64,000 nt of DNA from Oceanispirochaeta crateris (GCF_008329965.1 NZ_CP036150.1:3080439-3144438); one strand, 5' to 3'. Counted from the first letter of the stretch, positions 46,964 through 55,447 are shown. Notes: generated by a model not told the origin, from the letters alone. Program-made: numbers and translations.

Positions 46964-48241
46964 ATGCATAAATATGATATTGATGGTGGCTTTCCCATAA
47001 GGGGGAAAATCAAAGCCAGTGGAAACAAGAATGCTGCTCTTCCTTGCATAGCGGCTGTGATTCTTACTGATGAACCTGTAGAGCTGGACAATATTCCTGA
47101 TATTGAAGATGTCCGTGTCATGGTAGAAATTCTGCGGCACCTCGGATGTTCTGTTGAAAAAACGGGTAATAATAGTCTTAGATTTCAAATGAATGATATA
47201 AAAAATGAAGTACCTGAATCATTGGCTACTGTTGTAAGGGCCTCTATTCTTTTTGCCGGTCCTCTATTGGCACGTACTGGGAAAGTTATACTTCCTCCTC
47301 CGGGTGGTGATGTCATTGGCCGTAGAAGGCTTGATACTCATTTCCTTGCACTCTCTGCTTTAGGGGGTAGAGTGGAAGTCGATGGACAATTTACCATTAC
47401 AGCCAATAAGCTGAAGGGTGTTGATATTTTTCTTGATGAAGCTTCTGTTACAGCCACAGAAAATGCAGTCATGGCAGCTGTATTAGCCGAAGGTAAGACT
47501 GTTATACAGAATGCTGCTTCAGAGCCGCATGTACAGGATTTATGCAGAATGCTCAATGGAATGGGAGCCGATATCACCGGGATAGGATCTAATATTCTCT
47601 ATATCAATGGTGTTAAGAAACTAGGCTCTGTATCCTACAGCATCGGAGCTGATTTTATGGAAGTTGGATCCTATATAGGACTAGCGGCTGTCACCAGGGG
47701 TGAACTAGAAATTACACACTCTAATCCTGAAAATATGAGGATGTGTAAGATTGCCTTCGGTAAACTGGGAATCCATTGGAATTACGAAAATGATACTATT
47801 TATGTTCCACCAAATCAAACAATGCGAGTATCCAGTGATATGGGTGGAATGATTCCCCAGATTGACGATTCACCCTGGCCCGGATTTCCACCAGATTTAA
47901 CCAGTATTATAACAGTTGTTGCAACACAGGTAGAGGGAACAGTCCTTATTCATGAGAAGATGTTTGAATCAAGAATGTTCTTTGTTGATAAACTTATCTC
48001 TATGGGGGCAGGAATTATCCTCTGTGATCCACACAGAGCCGTTGTAACAGGCCCTAGAGTCCTCAGTGGTTCAGATTTAGTCTCTCCGGATGTCAGAGCC
48101 GGGATGGCCATGGTGATAGCCGCCTTGTGTGCCGGTGGAAATAGCACAATTCATAATGTGTATCAAATTGAACGGGGTTATGAATCTCTGGTTGAAAAAC
48201 TTGTTTCATTGGGAGCCCATATAAAGAGAATCCAGGAATAA
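46964..48241 (+). CDS. murA: UDP-N-acetylglucosamine 1-carboxyvinyltransferase
   Basis: 425 residues. It carries out the first committed step of peptidoglycan synthesis, transferring enolpyruvate to UDP-GlcNAc. SGNKNAALPCIAA holds the catalytic Lys22-Asn23, and RASILFAGPLLAR and PGFPPDLTSII are family motifs. The loop that normally has the fosfomycin-reactive Cys115 (GGCAIG in E. coli) reads PPGGDVIGRRRLDTH, with Asp116 in its place. This substitution is known from mycobacteria, chlamydiae and spirochaetes and gives intrinsic fosfomycin resistance. A strong terminator follows. Confidence 0.95.
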   Translation: MHKYDIDGGFPIRGKIKASGNKNAALPCIAAVILTDEPVELDNIPDIEDVRVMVEILRHLGCSVEKTGNNSLRFQMNDIKNEVPESLATVVRASILFAGPLLARTGKVILPPPGGDVIGRRRLDTHFLALSALGGRVEVDGQFTITANKLKGVDIFLDEASVTATENAVMAAVLAEGKTVIQNAASEPHVQDLCRMLNGMGADITGIGSNILYINGVKKLGSVSYSIGADFMEVGSYIGLAAVTRGELEITHSNPENMRMCKIAFGKLGIHWNYENDTIYVPPNQTMRVSSDMGGMIPQIDDSPWPGFPPDLTSIITVVATQVEGTVLIHEKMFESRMFFVDKLISMGAGIILCDPHRAVVTGPRVLSGSDLVSPDVRAGMAMVIAALCAGGNSTIHNVYQIERGYESLVEKLVSLGAHIKRIQE

Positions 48242-48248
48242 TACAAAT

Positions 48249-48473
48249 TTATCCACAGTTTATCCACAAGAGAATTCCTGAAAATTCAGGAATTCTCTTT
48301 TTTTTTGATTATATATAAATTCAAGAATGTTATAATTAAATATATATAGTATAGGTATTTAAATCATTTTTATTCATTAATGTACTATTTGTTTACTCTT
48401 CAATTGAGATTTCAATATTAAAAATATCTGATTTTAAGTACGTTATTTAGCTGTTTTACACAAGTTATCCACA
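48249..48473. promoter_or_regulatory. Remote cluster of three perfect DnaA boxes
   Basis: TTATCCACA occurs at 48249-48257, 48260-48268 (2 bp apart, same orientation) and 48465-48473, the last covering the stop codon of the regulator gene. The spacing between the outer boxes is AT-rich. It lies about 9 kb from dnaN, between the murA stop and a convergent regulator gene. Confidence 0.8.
48270..48306 (+). terminator. murA terminator
   Basis: An 11-bp perfect stem GAGAATTCCTG/CAGGAATTCTC (48270-48280 with 48287-48297) followed by nine T. It begins 2 nt after the second DnaA box. Confidence 0.92.
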
Positions 48474-49100
48474 AGTAAATATCAAAGAATACCCTTTTGA
48501 ACTCGAATTCACAATTTTCAATTGGATTCCATATAATTCGGGAAGTTCTTCTTTTAATATCTTTTTGAGATTATGAATATGGACATGAATTGATTTATCG
48601 GCTCTATCACTCTTGGTTCCAGTATGATTTGCAAGAATTTGATAATTTACAAAAGAATTCAAATTTTTCATCAGAATATTTAAAAGTCTATACTGTGAGC
48701 ATGTGATAGAAATGAGTTTGTTGTTTATCCTGAGAGAACCATGGCTGCAGTCTATGCAGTCAGATCCAAAGGAAAGCCTCATATTTTCCAAGAATGGTTG
48801 TGTACGGATGATTAATTCCTGACAATTCCAGGGATCTTTAAGATAATCTGATGCTCCAGCAAAAAATGATTGTTCTAAAAATTCGGCAGGTCCAAAAGGA
48901 ATGATGATTTTGTGCTTAAAGGCTTTAACATTTTTGAAAAGAACAGATGCAGGTAGTAGAGTTAAATCGGTAAAAGTAAGTTCAAGGTTATCATTATTTC
49001 TGAAAAGGCATTTTTTATACCAGTCAGGGTACCTCTCCTTCAATTCTAATTGAATCAAGGGAGGGGCATCAATAAATTGAACTGACCTATACATGGACAT
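48465..49100 (-). CDS. Winged-helix regulator with degenerate receiver domain
   Basis: 211 residues. The C-terminal 90 resemble an OmpR/PhoB-type winged helix (ISITCSQYRLLNILMKN, DKSIHVHIHNLKKIL, SSSKGYSLIF). The N-terminal 115 residues have the remains of a response-regulator receiver, recognisable by the end GASDYLKDPWNCQELI, but no clear phospho-acceptor Asp. No histidine kinase is nearby. The first codons are ATG-TCC-ATG with no SD, and a terminator hairpin ends just before them, so expression is puzzling. It converges with murA. Confidence 0.7.
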   Translation of the reverse strand: MSMYRSVQFIDAPPLIQLELKERYPDWYKKCLFRNNDNLELTFTDLTLLPASVLFKNVKAFKHKIIIPFGPAEFLEQSFFAGASDYLKDPWNCQELIIRTQPFLENMRLSFGSDCIDCSHGSLRINNKLISITCSQYRLLNILMKNLNSFVNYQILANHTGTKSDRADKSIHVHIHNLKKILKEELPELYGIQLKIVNSSSKGYSLIFTCG

Positions 49101-49123
49101 AAAAAAAACCGGGTACTACCCGG
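49101..49123 (-). terminator. Terminator between the STAS gene and the regulator
   Basis: On the minus strand the stem CCGGGT/ACCCGG (49123-49118 with 49114-49109, 3-nt loop) is followed by eight T, which end exactly at the next start codon (49100). Confidence 0.8.
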
Positions 49124-49131
49124 CTTCCATT

Positions 49132-49686
49132 CTAACCAAGAAATACCTGACCAGTATTATCAATGGCCAGAATTGTTTTACATTCACTACACCTGAAACG
49201 GCCAGCTTTTGTGGCCTTCAGCTTCTTTGAACAGATAGGACATCTAAAAATTTTCGGGAAAATATCACTGGATTTTGTCTCCCCTTCACTTTCGAAGAAA
49301 GCAACAGCTTCATCAAGATTATCCTTGATATTAAAGAACTGAGAAAAACCTAATAATTGAAAAACTTCATAAACCTTAGGTTGGATTTCAAGTAATACTA
49401 GATTTCCACCTCTTGGTTTGACTGTTTTCAGGAATGCGGTAAAGGATCCGATCCCGGTACTGGAGACATAATTCAAACTTCCGCAATGAAAGATTAGACG
49501 TGTATAACCCGACTCTATGGCTTTATTTACACGCTTTTGAAAGAGGTTTGAGTTATATGTATCAATATAACCAGTTAGATATAGTACAAGACAACCTTTT
49601 ACAGAATCAATTTTCTGAAGTCTAATCTTCAGGCTGTCATCTTTTTCTATATCAAAACCAGCGACGATCTCATTATTACCACTCAT
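49132..49686 (-). CDS. STAS-domain protein with a C-terminal zinc ribbon
   Basis: 184 residues. An anti-sigma-factor-antagonist-type STAS domain spans about 28-130. The segment LIFHCGSLNYVSSTGIGSF contains the Ser (SSTG) that is phosphorylated in SpoIIAA-like proteins. A zinc ribbon CPICSKKL...CSEC occupies about 147-172. The fusion is unusual; the usual partner kinase (RsbW/SpoIIAB type) is not in this window. AAGGTGA lies 7 nt before the ATG, and a near-consensus promoter is upstream. Confidence 0.8.
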   Translation of the reverse strand: MSGNNEIVAGFDIEKDDSLKIRLQKIDSVKGCLVLYLTGYIDTYNSNLFQKRVNKAIESGYTRLIFHCGSLNYVSSTGIGSFTAFLKTVKPRGGNLVLLEIQPKVYEVFQLLGFSQFFNIKDNLDEAVAFFESEGETKSSDIFPKIFRCPICSKKLKATKAGRFRCSECKTILAIDNTGQVFLG

Positions 49687-49738
49687 ATAAAATTCACCTT
49701 TAACTAATGTAGAAATACAATTTAAATATACACTATTT

Positions 49739-49767
49739 ATTCTATTAATCTGGCCCTATTTTGTCAA
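49739..49767 (-). promoter_or_regulatory. Promoter of the STAS gene
   Basis: On the minus strand a perfect TTGACA (49767-49762), 17-nt spacer and TAGAAT (49744-49739), about 53 nt before the ATG. Confidence 0.75.
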
Positions 49768-49816
49768 ATAAATAAAAATTGTAATTTTTTTATTTAAGGA
49801 TACTTACACCACTGTC

Positions 49817-49845
49817 TTGATATACGACGTTAGTGAATGTAAGAT
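49817..49845 (+). promoter_or_regulatory. Promoter of the small secreted protein gene
   Basis: TTGATA (49817-49822), 17-nt spacer, TAAGAT (49840-49845), 34 nt before the GTG start. It is divergent from the STAS promoter. Confidence 0.6.
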
Positions 49846-49879
49846 TAGAGAATGAAGAGATTTTTTAAAGGGAGAAGGT

Positions 49880-50362
49880 GTGAAAAAGTATTTAAATAAA
49901 TTCATGATCCTATTCCTTACTCTCGGGTTTATTCAAACTCTACCGGCACAAGACAACGGCTTAGAAGACTTATTGTTTTCAATGACGATAAAAGATTTGA
50001 ATGCACTCAACACTGACCAACTGGATGCTATCATAGAAAATGGAGACTGGCTACTTCTAGATGGTTCATTGGCAGCTTTAACCCTCTTATCCGGAAAAAA
50101 TGAAGAGTATTTGCTGGATGCACAACTAATACAAGGGGAGTGGAAAGGCCTCGATGAGGTTTTGAAATATAGCTGCCACCTGATTTTCCAAGGAGATGGA
50201 TGGATAAATGTTGTCCCCGATAAAACTCCCCGTAATCCGGTGGAAGGACAAATCCTGCTTAACTCTCAAGTCCTGGTACTTGCAAAACTTATTGGGTATG
50301 AATTGGATGGTGATAAACCAGTTCCCTATCTACTTGTTAGTAATATACGCCGGCTCCTCTGA
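49880..50362 (+). CDS. Small secreted protein of unknown function
   Basis: 160 residues. A signal peptide (FMILFLTLGFIQTLPA-Q) is followed by a compact mature part with no family I recognise (LNALNTDQLDAIIENGDWLLLDG, VEGQILLNSQVLVLAKLIG). No Cys follows the cleavage region, so it is probably not a lipoprotein. GTG start at 49880 with GGGAGAAGG upstream. It stands alone between two minus-strand regulatory genes and ends 5 nt from the AAA+ activator-like gene. Confidence 0.7.
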   Translation: MKKYLNKFMILFLTLGFIQTLPAQDNGLEDLLFSMTIKDLNALNTDQLDAIIENGDWLLLDGSLAALTLLSGKNEEYLLDAQLIQGEWKGLDEVLKYSCHLIFQGDGWINVVPDKTPRNPVEGQILLNSQVLVLAKLIGYELDGDKPVPYLLVSNIRRLL

Positions 50363-50367
50363 CATAG

Positions 50368-51462
50368 CTAAGAATATTGAATGTGATTCTTAAGAATTAG
50401 GTTTTTTTTATCCGACAAGATATCCGCTTTTCTTAAAATGGATCGTAGTTCCCGCACATTTCCCGGCCATGAATATTCTAAGAGTTTCATCATCGCATCT
50501 GGATGGATCATCTTCGATGATTTCTCTCTCTGCAATAAAAAATTGCAAAGCATAGGTATATCCTGTTTTCTACTTCTTAGGGGTGGAAGCTGGATTATCA
50601 AGACATTTAACCGGTAATAGAGATCTATTCTAAAGAGTCCTTCACTTACTAACTTTTTGAGATCTTTAGAGGTTGCACTGATAATCCTGACATCTAAAGA
50701 AATTTTTTTGGTGCTTCCCAGTCGTGTCAGTTGTTTATCTTCTAAAATTCTGAGGAGCTTAGACTGCATCATTAAAGACATTTCACCAATTTCATCTAGA
50801 AAAAGTGTTCCCCCATGGGCACATTCAAAGTATCCAGGTTTATTGACTGAATCTGTATAGGCTCCTTTGACACATCCGAACATTTCAGATTCCAGTAGAG
50901 TTTCAGGAATGGCAGCACAGTTTACTGCTACAAAAGGCCCTGAACTACCGCTATAACTATGGAGGGCCTTGGCAGTTATTTCTTTTCCGGTTCCGGTTTC
51001 TCCTAAAAGTGTTATGGCATCTTTAAAAGGACTGTATTTCTTAATAATTTTCCTGACTTCACAAATGGGCTTGCTGTATCCTACGATTCCCAAATCTGCA
51101 AATTCATTTGTTGTATCAGGGGCTGGGGATGGCATACTCTTAATCAGTAATAAATCTGATATCTGGTCAGCGTTCACAGGGAAGCTATAATAGTGGATTC
51201 CCCTTTCAACAAGTGGTATTACAGTTTTAAGGTCATCATCTTCACAGCCCCAAAGGATGACTTTTGGGATTAAATCAGAAGTAAATGGTTTAAGAGCCGT
51301 AGGATCGTTAAAGTAAATGGCTTCAAGGAATATTAGATCAGGTTGAGTATTTTGCAGGATTTCTCTGTTGAACTTTTTATACTTTTGGATTTGAATGCGG
51401 GTGGGAAGAAAGGTAAGGAGTTGTTGGAAATTGACTTCATTTAAACTTGAAAGAATGACCAT
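50368..51462 (-). CDS. Sigma-54-activator-like AAA+ protein, probably degenerate
   Basis: 364 residues. Residues about 1-115 are a receiver-like domain in which the phospho-Asp region reads PDLIFLEAIYF (Glu in place) and the conserved Lys is lost. The AAA+ core follows, with Walker A GETGTGKEITAKALH and Walker B GTLFLDEIGEM, and ends with SWPGNVRELRSIL. The loop that contacts sigma-54, normally GAFTGA, reads GAYTDS. No Fis-type DNA-binding domain follows. ATP binding looks intact but classical enhancer-dependent activation does not. It is the last gene of the ctpA operon. Confidence 0.75.
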   Translation of the reverse strand: MVILSSLNEVNFQQLLTFLPTRIQIQKYKKFNREILQNTQPDLIFLEAIYFNDPTALKPFTSDLIPKVILWGCEDDDLKTVIPLVERGIHYYSFPVNADQISDLLLIKSMPSPAPDTTNEFADLGIVGYSKPICEVRKIIKKYSPFKDAITLLGETGTGKEITAKALHSYSGSSGPFVAVNCAAIPETLLESEMFGCVKGAYTDSVNKPGYFECAHGGTLFLDEIGEMSLMMQSKLLRILEDKQLTRLGSTKKISLDVRIISATSKDLKKLVSEGLFRIDLYYRLNVLIIQLPPLRSRKQDIPMLCNFLLQREKSSKMIHPDAMMKLLEYSWPGNVRELRSILRKADILSDKKNLILKNHIQYS

Positions 51463-51517
51463 AAAGTAATCCTTTGTATGTTAATGATATGATAACACTA
51501 TATATTATAGAGTATTG

Positions 51518-51964
51518 TCAATCAATAACATTAATAAATTCGTGAATCTCTTTCCAATCAATTTTTAAAAATGAAGATATAATTTTGCCAGATTTGTACC
51601 TTAAAAAGGGTATACATAAAATTAGGGCGATTATGGAACCTAAAATTCCGGGCATAATCAGAAAAAATGAGACAAACAGAGTCCCGGCCAACATATTGTA
51701 ATAGTATTCTGAAAAATAGTGATTGGCTGTATTCGTGTGTATAATGAATAGATTTCTTTTCACTAAAAACATGGATAAAAAGAAACCGATCAAACTGAAG
51801 GTAATCAGCATTGCTAGGAATAAATACTCACCTATATTGTGGGCTATGAGGAGAATAAAGTAGCAGTCCATAAATGGTACTAATGCTGCCAGAAGCAGGA
51901 AGTAGAGGTAGCGTACGGTATAGTGGGGATTCAATACCCTGATTATCATTTTCACATCTAACAT
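51518..51964 (-). CDS. Small integral membrane protein
   Basis: 148 residues with about four transmembrane helices (YLYFLLLAALVPFMDCYFILLI, YLFLAMLITFSLIGFFLSMFLV, LFVSFFLIMPGILGSIIALILC and flanks). Resembles small FxsA-type membrane proteins, but I make no firm assignment. It starts 39 nt after the TagA-like gene in the same operon. Confidence 0.6.
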   Translation of the reverse strand: MLDVKMIIRVLNPHYTVRYLYFLLLAALVPFMDCYFILLIAHNIGEYLFLAMLITFSLIGFFLSMFLVKRNLFIIHTNTANHYFSEYYYNMLAGTLFVSFFLIMPGILGSIIALILCIPFLRYKSGKIISSFLKIDWKEIHEFINVID

Positions 51965-52003
51965 GGGCAGATCCTATCATTTATTACTTAGTATCAGCAA
52001 GTT

Positions 52004-52735
52004 TCACCTGCTTTTGATTTTCTCAATTGTTAACAGCATGAAAAAAAGAATATAACTGAGAAGTTTCCAGGGCAGAATAAAAGACAAGAGGGTCTTCCAG
52101 AAGATACGTCCCACCGATGAGTTCACAGGCTTCTTCTTTTTCCCAGAAAAAACCTCAAAGCAAGTTCTTCCCCACAGTGTTAATCCTCCTGGAAAATCTT
52201 TTCTATTTCGATAGATCCAGAGGTTATTTCCTTTTAGTCCTTTCCCTGTCAATAAAAGGGATGGAGATGACTTTTTAACAGCCATTATAATATCTTTTTC
52301 TTCCTGCTGAGAAAAAGTTCCGGCATATCGGCCAACAATCTGTAAACCGGGAAAAGATGTTTTCAGATTAGATTCAGATTTTAGAATGTTCTTTTTTTTG
52401 GAGCCTAATATATAAATTGATTTTCCGCTGCGTTCCAGAACTCCTAAGAGTCGGATAACAAAGGTAAAAGGATTAAAAATTGGAGGTTTTTCGTATTTGA
52501 GATAGGATGCAGCAAAACTTAGTGCCGGAGTAATGGAGATATTGAGCCTTGAAGAGCGGAGACAATCCAAATATTCACGATTGAATTGTGCTTTTAGAAT
52601 ATCTCTATAGCTGATAAAACAAATCTGGCTTGATTTTTCTTCTTCCAGTATATCTCTTACAGTTTGCTCAATATCATCTTCATTGAGCATATCTATGGGT
52701 ATATGAAGAATGTTGATTCTATTATTTTGATACAT
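52004..52735 (-). CDS. WecG/TagA-like glycosyltransferase homologue
   Basis: 243 residues. The fold and several segments match WecG/TagA/CpsF enzymes, which add N-acetylmannosamine-type sugars to undecaprenyl-linked intermediates: IHILHIP-like start, FNPFTFVIRLLGVLERSGKSIYILGSKKK (in parts), GLQIVGRYAGTFS and PSLLLTGKGLKGNNLWIYRN. The usual P-D-G active-site segment reads SITPALSF, without the Asp. The C-terminus adds a hydrophobic helix (LLSYILFFMLLTIEKI). Activity is doubtful. It overlaps rsmE by 1 nt (TAATG). Confidence 0.7.
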   Translation of the reverse strand: MYQNNRINILHIPIDMLNEDDIEQTVRDILEEEKSSQICFISYRDILKAQFNREYLDCLRSSRLNISITPALSFAASYLKYEKPPIFNPFTFVIRLLGVLERSGKSIYILGSKKKNILKSESNLKTSFPGLQIVGRYAGTFSQQEEKDIIMAVKKSSPSLLLTGKGLKGNNLWIYRNRKDFPGGLTLWGRTCFEVFSGKKKKPVNSSVGRIFWKTLLSFILPWKLLSYILFFMLLTIEKIKSR

Positions 52736-53466
52736 TAGGTAATCTCCATAGTTGTCATTATTGCAGCCAGGGCAAATAGACTGGCTGTCTCGGCACGTAG
52801 AACGTTATCTCCCAGGAAAAGAGAAGAATAGCCTTTCTTTTTCAAAATTTCAATTTCTCCAGAAGATAATCCTCCTTCAGATCCAATAATCATATGAATA
52901 TCATTATATCCTTTTCCTATGTCTGCCAATTGGCTAGGTCCCAGTTTTTCCTGGTGACAGAAAAATCCAATAGTATGATCTGATTGAATCTCAGGAAGAT
53001 CTTTGAATTTAATGAGAGGATTCAACATAGTATTGATGTAAGAACCACTTTGTTGTTGTGCCTCCTTGATTATTTTACGCCAACGTTCGTATTTATGATC
53101 TTCTCTACTTTCTTCTTTGAGCTTTACCTGTGAGAAGTCACTGTCTAAAAGAGTAATGCTTCTAACCCCTGTTTCAGTGGCCTGGCGAATCATTAAATCC
53201 GTTTTTTTACCCTTGCACAGGCAGAGATAGAGGTGTATGTCATAGGGCCTTATATGAGATTGTATTAATTCTCCTACTTCAATAAGGCAAGAATCTTCCT
53301 TAATTTCCAAGATTCTACAATTGTACCGCTTCTCTGAAGAATCCTTTAGTTCAATGACCTCTCCCACTTTGACACGTCTGACACGGCAGAGGTAGTGGTA
53401 TTCTTTGCCTGTTAAGGTCACAGATTCTTCTTGACTGAGAGAGGTTTCTACCAGAAGTTGTTTCAC
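52735..53466 (-). CDS. rsmE: 16S rRNA m3U1498 methyltransferase
   Basis: 243 residues. A SPOUT-class enzyme that methylates U1498 of 16S rRNA. The N-terminal PUA-like part (HYLCRVRRVKVGEVIEL) precedes the SPOUT knot: MIRQATETGVRSITLL, IIGSEGGLSSGEIEILK and LGDNVLRAETASLFAL. GTG start overlapping the yjbQ stop by 4 nt (GTGA), so it is translationally coupled. Confidence 0.95.
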   Translation of the reverse strand: MKQLLVETSLSQEESVTLTGKEYHYLCRVRRVKVGEVIELKDSSEKRYNCRILEIKEDSCLIEVGELIQSHIRPYDIHLYLCLCKGKKTDLMIRQATETGVRSITLLDSDFSQVKLKEESREDHKYERWRKIIKEAQQQSGSYINTMLNPLIKFKDLPEIQSDHTIGFFCHQEKLGPSQLADIGKGYNDIHMIIGSEGGLSSGEIEILKKKGYSSLFLGDNVLRAETASLFALAAIMTTMEIT

Positions 53467-53870
53467 TGTATCCCTTTTAATATCTGGACATGGAAATTCC
53501 TGTTCCTAGGACCGTCAAATTCACAAAAATATATTCCCTGCCACGTCCCGAGAACAAGAAGGCTCTTATGTATAGGAAGCATGGCATGAAGGCCTGTGAA
53601 AGTCGTCTTGATATGGGCCGCGGAATTCCCTTCACTATGATGATACTGATCTGAAAAAGGTACAATCTTATTTATTTCATAGATCATATCTCTTTGGACA
53701 TCGGGATCTGCATTTTCATTAATGGTAATTCCCGCTGTTGTATGGGGGCTGTATATCATACACAGCCCCTCGATCACTCCACTTTGACTAATCAGGGATT
53801 GTATTCGTTCAGTTATTTCAACCATGCCTGTCTGATGGTTGGTTTTAATGGATTCTGTAAAGAAGCTCAT
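53463..53870 (-). CDS. yjbQ: YjbQ/UPF0047 family protein
   Basis: 135 residues, the normal length. Conserved sequence includes MIYSPHTTAGITINENADPDVQRDM, HHSEGNSAAHIKTTFTG and LGTWQGIYFCEFDGPRNR. The invariant His and Glu residues form a possible metal site. Some members have weak thiamine-phosphate synthase activity; the true role is uncertain. It is 2 nt from ctpA in the same operon. Confidence 0.93.
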   Translation of the reverse strand: MSFFTESIKTNHQTGMVEITERIQSLISQSGVIEGLCMIYSPHTTAGITINENADPDVQRDMIYEINKIVPFSDQYHHSEGNSAAHIKTTFTGLHAMLPIHKSLLVLGTWQGIYFCEFDGPRNRNFHVQILKGIQ

Positions 53871-53872
53871 CT

Positions 53873-55267
53873 TCAGTCCTTAATCAGAGTCATTACTTTC
53901 TTCAAAGATTCATCGTATTCCAGGTCGAAAATCGGAGGATTATCCAATCGGCGGTTCATTTCATTCCTGATCATGATGCGTAAGAATTGGATATCGAGCT
54001 GAATCCCTTCTTTTCTGAGACTACTGATGAACTCTTCTATCTCCCTATCTCCAGGATTTTCATTTTTATTTATAAAGGATCCGATTCTGTTCTCTTCTAA
54101 CAGGATCTTATAGTCATTTATATCTTCTTCTTTGAGATCGCTGTCTTCTACCAGTATATCAGGATCAATTCCAGTTTTATCAATGTTTACACCGCTGGGA
54201 GTATAGTACCTTGCCATTGTCAGTTTTATGGCACTGTTTCCAAGCATCAACATCTGCTGGACTGATCCTTTACCATAGGTGGTCTGACCGACAATGGTCG
54301 CTCTTCCCCGATCTTTTAGGACTCCTGTGAGTATTTCTGATGCCGAAGCAGAGCCGTTGTCAATGATGACGAACAGTTCCGTATCATCATCTACCAATGT
54401 GCCTAGTTTCGCTTTGAAAACTTCATTTTCTCCGGGGATCCTAGACCTTGTACTCACGATGGTGCCGTTATCGAAAAAGAAGTCACTTATATCAACTACG
54501 GAGTTCAGAAGTCCACCAGGATTACTCCTGACATCGACTATGACGGAGTCAACATTATTTTTTCTGAAATCTTTCAGGGCCTCTTCTACCCGTTCCGTCG
54601 TGTAGGGAGTAAACTGAATGATCCTGAGATATCCAGTTTTGTCGTTTACATAGTCCCATTTTACCGTTGGAATCTCTATGATCGCTCTCGTCAGTATCAC
54701 ATCAAATATAATGTCATTGTTTCTCAGAATGGTTACGGTAACATCCGTCCCGGAAGGACCTCTTAATAGATTAGAAACTTCATCTGTAGTCAAATTTTCG
54801 GCAGATGTATCATTAATTTTATAAATATAGTCTCCCGAATGAATCCCCGCCCTATAAGCCGGAGTTCCTTCTATGGGAGAAACGACTTCAACATAGGGTT
54901 TGCGTCCATTTGCATTTGTTTCATCAAAAATATCCTTGGATATATAAAGACCTACTCCTCCAAACTGACCACTTGTTGTGTCTGTTAGAGATTGTAACTC
55001 TTCTTCATTCAAATAGAGGGAATAGGGATCATCGAGGCTCTCAAAGAGTCCCTTCATTGCTCCCTGGAAGAGCTGCTCAGGTGGTACCTCATCAACATAG
55101 TTTCTCAAAATAAGATAATAAGCCGTTTCAAAAAGCCTCAGGTAATTTTCTGTACTGAGACTTGAGGACTGTGCCGAGACAGTGGGAGCGAGAATTATAA
55201 GTGATAATGCCAGTAATAAGGACAGTGTTACAGAGACCCAGAGAACTCGTTCAGTCTTTCTTTTCAT
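53873..55267 (-). CDS. ctpA: C-terminal processing peptidase (S41)
   Basis: 464 residues. A signal anchor (VLWVSVTLSLLLALSLIILAP) leads to a periplasmic PDZ domain (about 110-185, FGGVGLYIS, IEGTPAYRAGIHSGDYI) and the S41 protease with nucleophile Ser in NGSASASEILTGVLKD and general-base Lys in TTYGKGSVQQM. Such proteases degrade or mature envelope proteins. The frame is open 25 codons upstream, but ATG 55267 has AGGA 10 nt before it and begins directly at the signal sequence. First gene of a six-gene operon. Confidence 0.93.
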   Translation of the reverse strand: MKRKTERVLWVSVTLSLLLALSLIILAPTVSAQSSSLSTENYLRLFETAYYLILRNYVDEVPPEQLFQGAMKGLFESLDDPYSLYLNEEELQSLTDTTSGQFGGVGLYISKDIFDETNANGRKPYVEVVSPIEGTPAYRAGIHSGDYIYKINDTSAENLTTDEVSNLLRGPSGTDVTVTILRNNDIIFDVILTRAIIEIPTVKWDYVNDKTGYLRIIQFTPYTTERVEEALKDFRKNNVDSVIVDVRSNPGGLLNSVVDISDFFFDNGTIVSTRSRIPGENEVFKAKLGTLVDDDTELFVIIDNGSASASEILTGVLKDRGRATIVGQTTYGKGSVQQMLMLGNSAIKLTMARYYTPSGVNIDKTGIDPDILVEDSDLKEEDINDYKILLEENRIGSFINKNENPGDREIEEFISSLRKEGIQLDIQFLRIMIRNEMNRRLDNPPIFDLEYDESLKKVMTLIKD

Positions 55268-55447
55268 AATTAATAATCCTTTGGAAAGTATTTTAGATAC
55301 AGGAGTTTCTTTGTCAACACCTTCCCTTGACCTGTAATTCAATCAGATTTATAATTAAAAAATAACTCATATCCCGGACCTATTCCGGAATTCCGGTTCT
55401 ATTACTTAAAAAACAGGTTATGATTATAATATTAGACGGGAGTTGGA

